Shown here: in pieces, positions 7,287 to 17,671 of the stretch | How positions within the stretch are numbered: the first letter of the stretch is position 1 | Layout of the letters: each line of letters starts with the position of its first letter | Assembly (NCBI GenBank): GCA_046345315.1 | Contig: JBKDKA010000233.1 | Coordinates: 27,603 to 91,602, forward strand | Direction of reading: 5' to 3' | Source: F1-80-MAGs062 sp046345315 | Lineage (GTDB): Bacteria; Planctomycetota; Planctomycetia; Planctomycetales; Planctomycetaceae | Length of the DNA stretch: 64,000 nt | Program-made: the position numbers and the translations under genes | Notes under the pieces: generated by a model | What the model saw: the letters and a program-made list of their open reading frames with translations, nothing else | What the model was told of the DNA's origin: nothing | Databases searched by the model: none

Positions 7287-9905
7287 ATGGCCTTTGATCC
7301 CTCAAAACTGACTGTGAAAGCCGGAGAAGCTCTGCAGCGTGCTCAGCAGCTGGCAGAACGCAGGCAGCATCGGTTGATGCGTCCGATTCATATGCTAAAG
7401 TCGCTGCTGGAAGAAGAGCAGGGCATTGTGCGACCATTGTTTCAGAAGATGGGCGTGCCTCTGCCGCAGCTGACAACCATGATCGATGGTGAACTGAATC
7501 GCATCCCGCAGTCGTCCGGTGGAAATGACGAGCCGGCGGGCGCAGGTTCAGAAGCTGTCAAAGTCCTGCATGCGGCTCAGAAGCAGGCTGAGTCGATGGG
7601 CGATCAGTTTACATCGACCGAGCATCTGATCATCGCACTGACTCAGGTGGAAGACCAGACGAAGCGACTGCTTCAGCTGAATGGTGTTGAACAGAAAGAC
7701 GTGCTGGAAGCACTCAAAACCGTACGTGGAGGCCAGACCGTGCAGGATCAGAACCCGGAAGACAAATATCAGGCCCTCGAAAAATACGGTCGCGAACTCG
7801 TCGCGCTGGCTCGTCAGGGCAAGGTCGACCCGGTCATTGGTCGCGATACCGAAATCCGACGAGTCATTCAGGTCCTGTCACGACGTCGGAAGAACAACCC
7901 GGTACTCATTGGTGAACCGGGTGTCGGTAAAACCGCCATCGTCGAAGGACTGGCTCATCGAATCGTTCTCGGCGACGTTCCCCAGAACCTGCGAGACAAG
8001 AAAGTCTTTGCGCTCGACATGGGTGCTCTTGTCGCGGGAGCCAAATATCGCGGCGAGTTTGAGGATCGCCTGAAAGCAGTCCTGAAGGAGGTTCAGGATT
8101 CAAACGGTCAGATCATCATGTTCATCGATGAGCTGCACACGGTCGTGGGAGCTGGGAATGCAGAAGGAGCGATGGATGCATCGAATCTCCTCAAACCTGC
8201 TCTGGCACGCGGAGAACTTCACTGCGTCGGTGCTACAACGCTGGATGAGTACCGAAAACACATTGAAAAAGATCCGGCTCTGGAGCGTCGTTTCCAGCCG
8301 GTCGTCGTTCAGGAACCGAATGTCGAAGATACCATTTCGATTCTGCGAGGCCTGAAGGATCGTTACGAAAGTCACCATGGCGTTCGGATTACAGACGATG
8401 CGATCATCGCTGCGGCCACGCTGTCGGATCGCTACATCAGTGATCGCTTCCTGCCAGACAAAGCCATCGACCTTGTTGATGAAGCTGCCAGTCATCTGCG
8501 GATGGAGATTGATTCCATGCCGACAGAAATTGACGAGGCGACTCGTCAGCTGACGAGAATGCAGATTGAATCTGCAGCTCTCGAAAAGGAAACCAGCGAA
8601 GATAGTCGCGATCGTCTGCAGGAACTCAAGCGGCAGATCGCGGAACGTGAAGAATCCACGAATCAGCTCAAAGCACGCTGGGAAGTGGAAAAGTCTGCTC
8701 TTTCCGGCCTGAAGCCGCTGAAGGAAGAAATCGAAAAACTTCGAACCTCATTTCAGCAGGCGTTTTCAAGAGCTCAGCAGACGCTGAGAAACGAAGACTT
8801 CGTGGAAGCTCAGCGAGCGGAACAGCAGCTCAAACAGTCTGAGCTCAAGCTGTCTGAAATGCAGAAACGATCTGAGGAACTGAGTTCATCGGGCAGTGAG
8901 CGGCTTCTTCGCGAAGAGGTTACGGACGAAGACATCGCGAAGGTCGTCAGTCAGTGGACCGGCATTCCGGTGGCTCGCATGATGCAGGGGGAACGTGAGA
9001 AGCTGCTGCGGATGGAACAGGAAATCCACAAGCGAATGATCAACCAGCACGAAGCGGTGGAAGCGGTTTCGAATGCTGTTCGACGAGCTCGCTCCGGCAT
9101 GCAGGACCCCAATCGACCGATTGGTTCGTTCATCTTTCTCGGCCCGACCGGTGTTGGAAAGACGGAGCTCTGCAAGGCGCTTGCCGGTTTCATGTTTGAC
9201 GACGATCGCAATATGGTTCGAATCGACATGAGCGAATTCATGGAACGTCACTCAGTGGCTCGCCTGATCGGGGCACCTCCGGGATATGTCGGCTACGAAG
9301 AAGGCGGTCGTCTGACGGAAGCAGTCCGGCGGAATCCGTACTGTGTGATCCTGCTGGATGAGATTGAGAAGGCTCATCGTGACGTCTTCAACGTCCTGCT
9401 TCAGTTACTGGACGACGGACGACTGACCGACAGCCAGGGACGCACCGTCGACTTCACCAACACCATCGTGGTGATGACCTCGAACATCGGCAGTCAGATG
9501 ATCATGCAGATGTCCGAGACGTCTGATGAGAACGAAATCCATAAAGCCGTGATGGGGGCTTTGCAGCGAGAGTTTCTGCCGGAGTTTCTGAATCGCGTCG
9601 ACGAGGTAATTGTCTTTCATCCACTGGGACGCGACGAGATCCGGGAAATCGTCGATCTGCAGATCGGCCGCCTGAGCAAACAGCTGGAGAAGAATGGATT
9701 CGGACTCGAAGTCAGCGATCGTGCAAAACAGCTGCTTGCCAATGAAGGGTACGACCCGGCTTATGGAGCTCGTCCTCTGAAACGTGTGATTCAGCAGCGA
9801 CTTCAGAACGGACTGGCCAATGAGATTCTGTCTGGCCGTTTCAAATCGGGCGAAACGATTCAGATTGACGCATCCCCGGATGGATTCGTATTTCAGTCCA
9901 GTTAG
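7287..9905 (+). CDS. clpB: ATP-dependent disaggregase ClpB
   Basis: 872 residues from an ATG preceded by AAGGAG at 7275-7280; the open frame continues further upstream without a good start. Domain order: double Clp-N repeat (about residues 1-150), AAA-1 with Walker A GEPGVGKTA, the coiled-coil middle domain (about 400-520, rich in Glu, Gln and Lys) that distinguishes ClpB from ClpC, then AAA-2 with GPTGVGKTE and the D2 small domain. No ClpP-binding IGF/LGF-type loop was noticed, as expected. Together with DnaK it threads and reactivates aggregated proteins in the cytosol. Its place directly after dnaK suggests shared stress control, although a hairpin lies between them. Confidence 0.97.
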   Translation: MAFDPSKLTVKAGEALQRAQQLAERRQHRLMRPIHMLKSLLEEEQGIVRPLFQKMGVPLPQLTTMIDGELNRIPQSSGGNDEPAGAGSEAVKVLHAAQKQAESMGDQFTSTEHLIIALTQVEDQTKRLLQLNGVEQKDVLEALKTVRGGQTVQDQNPEDKYQALEKYGRELVALARQGKVDPVIGRDTEIRRVIQVLSRRRKNNPVLIGEPGVGKTAIVEGLAHRIVLGDVPQNLRDKKVFALDMGALVAGAKYRGEFEDRLKAVLKEVQDSNGQIIMFIDELHTVVGAGNAEGAMDASNLLKPALARGELHCVGATTLDEYRKHIEKDPALERRFQPVVVQEPNVEDTISILRGLKDRYESHHGVRITDDAIIAAATLSDRYISDRFLPDKAIDLVDEAASHLRMEIDSMPTEIDEATRQLTRMQIESAALEKETSEDSRDRLQELKRQIAEREESTNQLKARWEVEKSALSGLKPLKEEIEKLRTSFQQAFSRAQQTLRNEDFVEAQRAEQQLKQSELKLSEMQKRSEELSSSGSERLLREEVTDEDIAKVVSQWTGIPVARMMQGEREKLLRMEQEIHKRMINQHEAVEAVSNAVRRARSGMQDPNRPIGSFIFLGPTGVGKTELCKALAGFMFDDDRNMVRIDMSEFMERHSVARLIGAPPGYVGYEEGGRLTEAVRRNPYCVILLDEIEKAHRDVFNVLLQLLDDGRLTDSQGRTVDFTNTIVVMTSNIGSQMIMQMSETSDENEIHKAVMGALQREFLPEFLNRVDEVIVFHPLGRDEIREIVDLQIGRLSKQLEKNGFGLEVSDRAKQLLANEGYDPAYGARPLKRVIQQRLQNGLANEILSGRFKSGETIQIDASPDGFVFQSS

Positions 9906-10870
9906 ATCATCAGATAGATCATCAGAAAACCGGTCGAGGTATCCGTCGGTCCATGCACCACGAATTGGCATGGATCGCACGGAGCTGTTCATCAGAACGC
10001 CTCGGCTGGAATTCTGAGTCTGCAGTCGATTTCTGAATGCCGTGTTGCCGGGGCTCCTCCTCGCCACCGGTTCCTCTGAAGTGGCAATCCAGCCATCAGA
10101 GTTGACGCAAATCTGTCACGAGACCTGTGGCCGGCCACGGGTTTCTGGTTGGCTGGCGTTCGCAGCGATCCCGGAAAAAACGTCAGATTCAGCACAACTG
10201 AATCATCCGCCGCCGTTTCTGCCTTCCGTGTCAGTCATCGCAGAGCCGCGCTGAGTTTCCGGAACATCGCGATTGCAGCGATTCTGCGGAGTGAAGTATC
10301 GGCAATTTCTGCACCATAGACGGCTGCTGCCGACCAATCTGACGAAACGCCACAGGACGCAGAGGTAACACCAGATTTGCAGCCGAAACATTTGATGACG
10401 AAGTTTGCGGACGTAGGTTTGCTGATGCATTCCTGAACACGCACCGCATCAGGATCAGGCAGGAACGGCTCCAGTCTTGAACTCGGTCGCAGAATCTGAA
10501 CTCCTGTCGAGACGAAAAACAGAAATTTCACAGGGAAAATGCTTCACCGGGAAAAGTTCTGAAACATCGGGTTTGATGGTTCTTTTCGTCTCCTGGATCA
10601 GCAAAATCAGGAATTACATTGTTCACCGGAAAGTCTTTGTCCGTAAAAGGTTCTGTGACTTCTTCCGAAGTCAGAAGAATCCTGAAAATTGGAATCAATC
10701 TTGCTCTGATGGTTCACCGTCCTGGATTTAAGAACAGACTGCTGATTTTCGCGACAATAGACTCCGTTTTCTGTTTCATTCTGCATCAACAGATCAGCCT
10801 GTTTTTCCGTGTCTGAAGTACTTGAAAACTCAAATTGGTTCCGTAGTCACTCAGAGTTGTTGAACGGCAA
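9906..10870. other. 965-base region without a convincing gene
   Basis: It begins with a 10-base tandem pair AGATCATCAG (9904-9913 and 9916-9925) at the clpB stop. Several short open frames exist on both strands. The longest candidate is a 98-residue minus-strand frame at 10235-10531 with a GTG start, no ribosome binding site and no recognisable motif. The last 300 bases are AT-richer than the surroundings and probably hold the promoter of the downstream kinase. No tRNA or structured RNA was recognised. Confidence 0.4.
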
Positions 10871-13800
10871 ATGACGCCGATCAGAAGCAAAGAAAGTCTC
10901 AAGAGCTATCTGCTGAGCACTCGTCTCGCTTCACCTGCCGACTGGGCACAGGTGGAATCAGACGCGGTGAGCGGGGAAGGTGTGTCTGAGATTCTGCAGT
11001 TTCTGGAACGCCGGCAGATACTGACCCCGCTGCAGACTGGGCGAATTCTCAAGGGAGAAACCGACGGTCTGGTCCTGGGACAATACAAGCTGCTTTATCG
11101 CAATGCATCAGGCAGTTTTGCTCGAGTGTTTCGCGCGAGCACTCTCGACAACAAGCAGGTTGTGGCTCTGAAGCTGCTTCGAGAACGATGGGCGGATGAT
11201 CCCCGTGCCGTCGCCAGCTTTCAGCGGGAAGCGAGAATCTGTCAGAAGTTTATCCATCCGAACATCGTTCCGATTCTGGATATCGGGAGTCAGGGGCGTT
11301 TCCATTACTTCACGATGGAGTTCGTTGAAGGCGGTAACCTTCGGGACTTTCTGAAGATTCGGCACTCCGTAACTCCGCTTGAAGCCACACGCTGTCTGTA
11401 CCAGATCTGCCGAGGTCTCGAATACGCTCTGACCCAGGGCGCGACTCACAGAGACCTGAAGCTGACCAACGTGCTGATGAGCAGCACGGGTGTGGCCAAG
11501 CTCGTGGACTTCGGTCTTGCCGGTGCTGAATCTCCGACGCAGGCAGGTGCCAGCGACGATGTGCAGCGAGCGTTGGAGTATTCTTCGCTGGAACGCGGCA
11601 CGAATGCTCCCAGAAATGATCCGCGGAGCGATATCTTTTTCGCGGGGTCGATTTACTATGAGATGCTGAGCGGTGAGTCGCCATGGCCGCGTACTGCTGA
11701 CCGTGAGGAACGTCTCCAGCTGAGTCGATATTCGAATGTGAAGCCGCTCAATCAGGTCTGCAAAGGTCTTCCGCCGATCGTCGTGAAGGCCTGTGAGCGG
11801 ATGATGGAACTGAGCCCGTCATCTCGCTTTCAGTCCTGCACGGAGACGGCCGCTGCACTTCGAGAAGTTCTGATTGCTCTCGGTGACCCGACGGAAACAG
11901 CTCTTGTTCGAAGCAAACAGACGACGGGACCTCGAGCTGACTATCAGCTGCTGGTTGTTGACCCCGGGCAGAAACGCCGCAAGGTGCTGCAGAATTATTT
12001 TGAGAAACATCAGTTCCGACTGAGTTTTGTGGATGATGTGGATGGTGGCTTCAAAAGTCTCAAGGCTCGCGTCCCGCCGGAAGGAATTCTGTTCTTCGCA
12101 GACGATGACTTTGAACCGCTTCTGAATAGGTATCCACAGATTCAGGCATACGCTCGAAATCAGAAGGTTCCGTGTGTTGCTGTCTTTGCGTCAGAGGACA
12201 AATCTCGCGTCGGAACTGCGATTACATCGACTCGCTACGGCGCGACGATGTTTCAGCCGACAACGCTTCGGGATATCCGGCAGCATTTTCTGGAAGTCTC
12301 CGGTATCGTGCCTTCGACGTCTGAAGCAGGAACTGAATCGGCTGTTGGTCAGGCTGGCAACACAGCAGGAAAGTCATCCGATGCAGTGCTGCGAGATGTC
12401 AGCCCTGTACCTTCATTGCCTGCGGAGAAAGAGTCACTCGAAGAAGCTTCCAATCCGGACGCACCGCTGGAAGTGACACCCGGGTCTGACGCAGATATCA
12501 ACGTGCGTTCCTCAGCGGGCTCCTCAGCAAAGCGGGGCGATCAGTCACAGTCCGTTGCTACACCCGCAGAAACACCGCGCCGTCGAGCAACAGACGTCGC
12601 TTCGTCGTCGGCTGATGACGATACGTCCGGAAAAAGCTCCGGCGCGTCGGCTCGCGTACGAGCTGCAAAACTCCGTGCGGCTCAGCTGAAAGCAGAGAAA
12701 GAGGAGGCTCAGAAGGCTCGATCTGTAACTGATTCCGCCGAGACGTTGAAACTTGAAGCGGCTCGGAATGAGCAGGAACGACTCGAGCGAGAGAACCTCG
12801 AGCGACTGGAGCGAGAACGGTCAGAACTGGAAACGCGCGTACGCCTCGAGAAAGAACGACTCGAACGCGAAAAGCAGATCAGAGAACGCATACTTCAGGA
12901 AGAACGGGAACGACTCGAGAATCTTCGGCTGGAAAAAGAGGCACGGGAGCGACTGGAACGCGAGCGTCTTGAGAAAGAGCGACTGGAGCGAGAGGCACGG
13001 GAGCGGCTCGAACAGGAACGCCTTGAAAAATCGCGTCTCGAGCGAGAACGCATTGCACGCGAAGAACGGGAGCGACTCGAAAGAGAGCGACTCGAGCGGG
13101 AACGAATTCAGAGAGAGCTCGAAGAACGTCTGCGGCTGGAACAGGAGCGGCTCGAGAGAGAACGTGCTGAACTGGAGCGGCTTGAAGCAGAACGTCGGGA
13201 GCTCGAGCGGCTCGAACAGCTGAGACAGGAAGAGCTTCGTAAGGAGCAGGAGCGACTTGAGCTTGAGCGTGCCGAGATCGCAAGGCTCGAACAGGAACGT
13301 ATCGAACGCGAGCGTGCTGAGCTGGCGCGTCTGGAACGGGAACGCATCGAGCAGGAGCGGCTTGAGCAGGAACGCATTGCTCTGCAGATCGCGGAGCAGG
13401 AGCGTCAGGAGCGAATCCGCCGGGAACAGGAAAGACTCGAAGCAGAACGTGCCGAACTGACTCGCCTTGAAGAAGCGCGACGGGAGCAGCAGCGGCGCGA
13501 ACAGGAGCTGCTGGAACGCCTGAAACTCGAAGACGAGCGGCTCGAAATTGAGCTGGCGGAACTCGCTGAGCTCGAGCGGCAGCGTATCGACATTGATCGT
13601 GCCACGCAGGCTCGGGTGGAGCAGGAGCGTCTGGAGCGGGAGCGACTGGAACGGGAACTTGCCGAACAGGAACGCTCTGAACAGGAACGACTGGAACGCG
13701 TACAGCGTGAACAGGAACGACTGGAACGTGAACGAGCCGAGCTTGAAAAGCTGGAGGCGCTCCGTCGAGACCGTCTTCGCGCTGAGATGGAATTCAAAGA

Positions 13801-15676
13801 GAAACTGGAACGAGAGCATGCTCGCCTTGAATCTGAGAGGCTCGAACTCAGGCGTCTCGAGGAAGATCGCCTGCAGCGCGAGTCTCACGAGCAGCTGCGA
13901 CTTGAGCAGATCCGAAAAGAAATCGATCAGCTTCAGAGTGAACGTGCGCGTCTGACAGACACCGTGATGCAGGATCAGCTCCCTGATGATCAGCTTTCGG
14001 TGACGATGAATCTGTTGTCGACAGGAGACGTCACCGCTGAGATTGAGCATCTTGTCTCCACTGAAGATCTGAATTCCGCTTCGACGAGCGTGCAGTCGGA
14101 AGAAGATCGAACGACTACAACGACGCTCGCGGACAACTCCGCTGCTGAATTCATCGAGTCAGCAGAATCATCCACGGGATCGTTGCCTGAGGATGCGATC
14201 TCTGACACTGAGGTTTCCGCGAAGGAGCGAGCAGATCTCGAGTGGAAAGAATTCGAGCGGGCGGAGCGAGAACGGATTGCACTGGAGCTGGTGCAGGAGG
14301 AATGGGCTGAACTTCAGCGGCTCGAGAACGAACTGCTTCGACTGGAACAGGAACGTCAGAGAGCTTTGTCGCCAGCGTTGCCGACGAGCAGCACGGAACG
14401 TTCAGAGCTGCCCGCCGATCCGAAGGCCGGGGTTCGACCGCTTGACGTCGCTTCCGGAACAGAGCATGACCGTCGTCAGACCGTCGGAAATGACAACCCG
14501 CATTCTGCGGAAGTTCCGGCCGGACGCTCACGGGGTGGAAAAAAGAGAACCATCGTTCCGACGTCCTCACTGCTGACGGAGCAGGAAACTGCAGCGGAAG
14601 ACCGTGCCGCAGCGATGTTCGACGATGAATCTCTGCCGGATTCGTCCTGGTCGTCCTACACGAATGCATCCGGCACTGGGACTGCCGACTCTTCAGAAAC
14701 AACGACAGCTACGAGTTCGGGAATCGCAGGTACGAACTCATTTCTGCGTGACGGTTCCGGCCATGGCAGCTCAGGCCACGACGGAACATTTCGTGATGAC
14801 GATGAGGAAGCGGAATGGGCCAGCCTTTCGGGAGGGGCATCGGCTGAGTCCGGGCGGGAAAGTCATCATCGCGGAGGCAGTTCGGAACAGAGCGGTTTCC
14901 TGAGTCCGCATCATCAGGACTCCGACATCAATCTCGTTGATGACACGGAGACGATTCGTTCAGAGTACACCGAGGTTGAATCCGATCCGCGGCCACCCGA
15001 AAAGAAACGTTCGGGCACCTCTGGTCGAAGCGAAACCAGCGGTGATGGCGGCTCGCGCCACGCGTCTGCCGGTGACAGGCCGACAGACTCCGGATCAGAC
15101 GCCCGCAGACAAACGGCCGAACGGCCAGACAGGAAATCCGGGGCGAAACGAAAGGGTGATACCGGAGAACTCCGCCGAATCGCGACACCGGGTGATAAAG
15201 ACTCCGGAGGCAGTCAAGGTGTTCGTCGAAAACAGTCAGACGCTGATCAAAATCTGAAATCATCCCGATCAGGTGCAGGCACCGGAACCGGAAAGTCCAG
15301 TCAGCGTCGCGGCAAAGGGAAATCTGGCGCCGGCATGAAAATCACGCCGGCTGTCGAAGAAGCCATCCTGACAGAGATCTTTGAAGACGTCTTCGGAGAA
15401 ACGAATTCGACAGACAAGCGTCGGAAGCAAAAACTGACGATTGACGATATCGCCGCTGAAGACGCCGCGTTGCCACTTCGAACTGCCGGTGTTACGTTCA
15501 AAGCACCGGAACGGCATAAACGCAGTCGTGGTGACGATGAATCACCGAAAAAAGCAGAACCGATTCTGAAAATTCAGCTTGGAAAACGCCAGCTCGCGCT
15601 GTCACGCACAGCAGTGGTGGTGATTGCCATTACGCTGATCGGACTTTCGCTGTCATTGCTCATGTCACGGCAATGA
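10871..15676 (+). CDS. Giant tail-anchored Ser/Thr protein kinase with long charged coiled-coil or single-helix region
   Basis: 1601 residues. About 75-333 is a Hanks-type kinase: the glycine loop is degenerate (ASGSFARV, two Gly replaced by Ala), VALKLL carries the ATP Lys, and THRDLKLTN near residue 192 and VDFGLAG are intact. About 358-479 resembles a receiver domain (YQLLVVDPG at its start, ILFFADDDFEPL near the phospho-Asp site) but has Gln where the conserved Lys is expected (MFQPTT), so it is probably a pseudo-receiver. About 600-1030 is an almost unbroken run of ERLERER-type heptad-like repeats, with a second stretch near 1118-1167. A long Ser/Gly/Asp-rich linker follows, and the last 25 residues form one membrane span (AVVVIAITLIGLSLSLLM), predicting a C-tail anchor. 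It may act as a spacer or scaffold reaching from the membrane; substrate unknown. Confidence 0.85.
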   Translation: MTPIRSKESLKSYLLSTRLASPADWAQVESDAVSGEGVSEILQFLERRQILTPLQTGRILKGETDGLVLGQYKLLYRNASGSFARVFRASTLDNKQVVALKLLRERWADDPRAVASFQREARICQKFIHPNIVPILDIGSQGRFHYFTMEFVEGGNLRDFLKIRHSVTPLEATRCLYQICRGLEYALTQGATHRDLKLTNVLMSSTGVAKLVDFGLAGAESPTQAGASDDVQRALEYSSLERGTNAPRNDPRSDIFFAGSIYYEMLSGESPWPRTADREERLQLSRYSNVKPLNQVCKGLPPIVVKACERMMELSPSSRFQSCTETAAALREVLIALGDPTETALVRSKQTTGPRADYQLLVVDPGQKRRKVLQNYFEKHQFRLSFVDDVDGGFKSLKARVPPEGILFFADDDFEPLLNRYPQIQAYARNQKVPCVAVFASEDKSRVGTAITSTRYGATMFQPTTLRDIRQHFLEVSGIVPSTSEAGTESAVGQAGNTAGKSSDAVLRDVSPVPSLPAEKESLEEASNPDAPLEVTPGSDADINVRSSAGSSAKRGDQSQSVATPAETPRRRATDVASSSADDDTSGKSSGASARVRAAKLRAAQLKAEKEEAQKARSVTDSAETLKLEAARNEQERLERENLERLERERSELETRVRLEKERLEREKQIRERILQEERERLENLRLEKEARERLERERLEKERLEREARERLEQERLEKSRLERERIAREERERLERERLERERIQRELEERLRLEQERLERERAELERLEAERRELERLEQLRQEELRKEQERLELERAEIARLEQERIERERAELARLERERIEQERLEQERIALQIAEQERQERIRREQERLEAERAELTRLEEARREQQRREQELLERLKLEDERLEIELAELAELERQRIDIDRATQARVEQERLERERLERELAEQERSEQERLERVQREQERLERERAELEKLEALRRDRLRAEMEFKEKLEREHARLESERLELRRLEEDRLQRESHEQLRLEQIRKEIDQLQSERARLTDTVMQDQLPDDQLSVTMNLLSTGDVTAEIEHLVSTEDLNSASTSVQSEEDRTTTTTLADNSAAEFIESAESSTGSLPEDAISDTEVSAKERADLEWKEFERAERERIALELVQEEWAELQRLENELLRLEQERQRALSPALPTSSTERSELPADPKAGVRPLDVASGTEHDRRQTVGNDNPHSAEVPAGRSRGGKKRTIVPTSSLLTEQETAAEDRAAAMFDDESLPDSSWSSYTNASGTGTADSSETTTATSSGIAGTNSFLRDGSGHGSSGHDGTFRDDDEEAEWASLSGGASAESGRESHHRGGSSEQSGFLSPHHQDSDINLVDDTETIRSEYTEVESDPRPPEKKRSGTSGRSETSGDGGSRHASAGDRPTDSGSDARRQTAERPDRKSGAKRKGDTGELRRIATPGDKDSGGSQGVRRKQSDADQNLKSSRSGAGTGTGKSSQRRGKGKSGAGMKITPAVEEAILTEIFEDVFGETNSTDKRRKQKLTIDDIAAEDAALPLRTAGVTFKAPERHKRSRGDDESPKKAEPILKIQLGKRQLALSRTAVVVIAITLIGLSLSLLMSRQ

Positions 15677-15677
15677 G

Positions 15678-16112
15678 TCATCTTCCGGCGTGAATGCCGT
15701 CGGCAATCTGATCCTCACTGACGCCGGTACTGGCGACGTTATTCTGCGACTCAGGGGTGGTGTTACTCTGGATCGCCTGCTCTGGATTCAGCGACGAAAC
15801 AAGCCGATATCGAATGCAGAGCCGACGCGCTCGTTCCATGAACGCATCCGCATGAGCTTCAGACGGAGGCACACTGACGTGGTAAATCAGAATGGCCGCA
15901 TAGAAAAGCGACACCAGGCCAAGCCCCGTCAGCAGCAGCCAGCCACTTCGCAGAAAAATGACAGACGGAAGATCCGCTGTACCCGGAGTTCCAGCAGGCT
16001 TCGAACTGTGATTCTGCTTTCGAACGCGTTCCGAGACGGACTCCATTCTGAGCGGATCACTGCCCTCGGGCGCATCTAGGCCGGCTTCCGATATCTTTTT
16101 CATTGCATGCAT
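15678..16112 (-). CDS. Small single-span membrane protein, unknown function
   Basis: About 144 residues. The ATG at 16112 follows AGGAG with an 8-base gap, which is preferred over a GTG three codons upstream. A charged N-terminal half (about 60 residues) precedes one strong membrane span, GWLLLTGLGLVSLFYAAILI, and then a soluble tail of about 55 residues with no known motif. The stop lies 2 bases from the stop of the giant kinase gene on the opposite strand. No family was recognised; the Lys/Arg-rich N-terminus suggests it faces the cytosol. Confidence 0.6.
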   Translation of the reverse strand: MHAMKKISEAGLDAPEGSDPLRMESVSERVRKQNHSSKPAGTPGTADLPSVIFLRSGWLLLTGLGLVSLFYAAILIYHVSVPPSEAHADAFMERARRLCIRYRLVSSLNPEQAIQSNTTPESQNNVASTGVSEDQIADGIHAGR

Positions 16113-16315
16113 GGAAACCACTCCTGAAACAGCAAACCGGCCCAGGACAGGCCAGTTTCTTCACGGGACGCCAGACGGACCGGCGTTCCGATGAGGACAG
16201 TGTTTCTGGAAAGCGGCCTGACTGTCAACATGCCGATCGTCGGCTCTCAGGATTGCGTGAACGGTTCCCGGTGCCGGGAAACTTCCTGACGATGCAGAAT
16301 GCCACTTTGCCGAGC

Positions 16316-17671
16316 TCACGGATTGCCGGAAACGCTCCGCACGATCTTCATGGCCGCGTCACAAAGTTCCACGGCATCCTGGGTTTCCGGAGCCTCAGCA
16401 ATGATCCTGATGATCGGTTCCGTGTTACTGCCTCGAATCTGAACCCATCGATCAGACCAGTCCAGTCGGAGTCCGTCACCGTCGCGGGCTTCAGCATTCG
16501 GGAATGCCTTTCGGAGAGCCTCACAGGCGGCAGGTACAGCAGCAGCTGAACACTCTACTTTGTCTTTGACGATCGTGTAGAAGGGCAGGGAATCAGCCCA
16601 GGCGGACAGCGCTTTCTTTCCGGCTGTCATCCCGGCAAGCACATACGCCATGGAGACCAGGCTGTCTCGGACATATCCCACCTGAGGGTCTATCACGCCA
16701 CCGTTGCCTTCGCCGCCGAGCACTGCATGAACCGCACGCATTTTGGCGCAGACATGGGCTTCACCGACAAATGACCGATGAAACTGACAGCCGTGTTTTG
16801 CTGCGATGTCGGCTGTAATGCGGCTGGTGGACCCGTTGACAACAAACGGTCCTTTCCGACGTTCAAGAACGTAGTCGGCCGATAACGCCAGCGTGAGTTC
16901 CTCTCCGATGAAACGACCTGTGTTGTCAACGATTGCAAGTCGATCTGCATCCGGATCCTGAGCGAAACCCGCGTGAGCATTATGCTTCTTCACCAGCTGA
17001 CAAAGATCCTGCAGATTCTTTTCAATCGGTTCCGGAATATGCTCAAAACGACCATCAGGCGTTCCGCCGAGTACGATGACTTCACAGCCCAGCGCTTCCA
17101 ACAGCCGCGGTCCGCAGGTAGCACCCGAACCATGATTGCAGTCCAGAACGACTTTGTATTTCTTCTTTCGAATCGCCTCCACATCGACCAGTTTCAGAAC
17201 TCTTTCGATGTGAGGTGCTGCCGGATCATCAATCGTGGTCACTCGCCCGGTGCCTGACCAGTCCTTCCAGACAATACTGTCAGACTCAATCGTCTGGATC
17301 AGCTGCTGTCCGAGTTCTCGATTGAATACGGACCCGTCCGGAGCAAAAGGTTTCAGTCCGTTCCATTCGATCGGATTGTGGCTGGCTGTGATCTGAAGGC
17401 CCCCGGCTGCATTCAGTTCTCGGACGAGAACGCCGCATGTCGGAGTTGTACAGATGCCGGCATCGAGCACTTCGCAACCGGTTGCGAGCAGTCCTGAAAT
17501 CGCTGCGTGCTGAATCATTGTTCCGGTCGATCGACCGTCACGTGCGACGACAACCCGCCCACCGCAGAAGATCGTTCCCATCGCAGCCGCGAACCGAGCG
17601 ATGTAGATCGGATCAAGACCATCTCCGACGATGCCGCGCAGTCCCGAAATACTCAGAATTCTTGTCGCCAC
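16316..17671 (-). CDS. glmM: Phosphohexomutase, probable phosphoglucosamine mutase
   Basis: 451 residues with the four motifs of the alpha-D-phosphohexomutase superfamily in order: TASHNP (phosphoserine), DPDADRLAIVD (Mg2+ loop), GGEGNGG (sugar loop) and RGSNTEPIIRI (phosphate-binding loop). The metal and sugar loops look like the archaeal GlmM/phosphomannomutase type rather than the common bacterial GlmM. It would interconvert hexose(amine) 6-phosphate and 1-phosphate for UDP-GlcNAc or GDP-mannose precursors in the cytosol; which sugar is used cannot be decided. The start is a GTG with GGAG 6 bases upstream. It lies 190 bases downstream of trpF on the same strand. Confidence 0.85.
   Translation of the reverse strand: MATRILSISGLRGIVGDGLDPIYIARFAAAMGTIFCGGRVVVARDGRSTGTMIQHAAISGLLATGCEVLDAGICTTPTCGVLVRELNAAGGLQITASHNPIEWNGLKPFAPDGSVFNRELGQQLIQTIESDSIVWKDWSGTGRVTTIDDPAAPHIERVLKLVDVEAIRKKKYKVVLDCNHGSGATCGPRLLEALGCEVIVLGGTPDGRFEHIPEPIEKNLQDLCQLVKKHNAHAGFAQDPDADRLAIVDNTGRFIGEELTLALSADYVLERRKGPFVVNGSTSRITADIAAKHGCQFHRSFVGEAHVCAKMRAVHAVLGGEGNGGVIDPQVGYVRDSLVSMAYVLAGMTAGKKALSAWADSLPFYTIVKDKVECSAAAVPAACEALRKAFPNAEARDGDGLRLDWSDRWVQIRGSNTEPIIRIIAEAPETQDAVELCDAAMKIVRSVSGNP

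Noticed and set aside
10235..10531. 98-codon minus-strand frame in the gap before the giant kinase
   Set aside because: GTG start right after a stop, no ribosome binding site, no motif; kept as a weak candidate only.
12821..14050. 409-codon minus-strand frame rich in Leu, Phe and Gln inside the giant kinase gene
   Set aside because: It is the mirror of the repetitive ERLERER coding sequence; the Leu/Phe bias follows directly from the codons on the other strand, and no ribosome binding site or motif exists.
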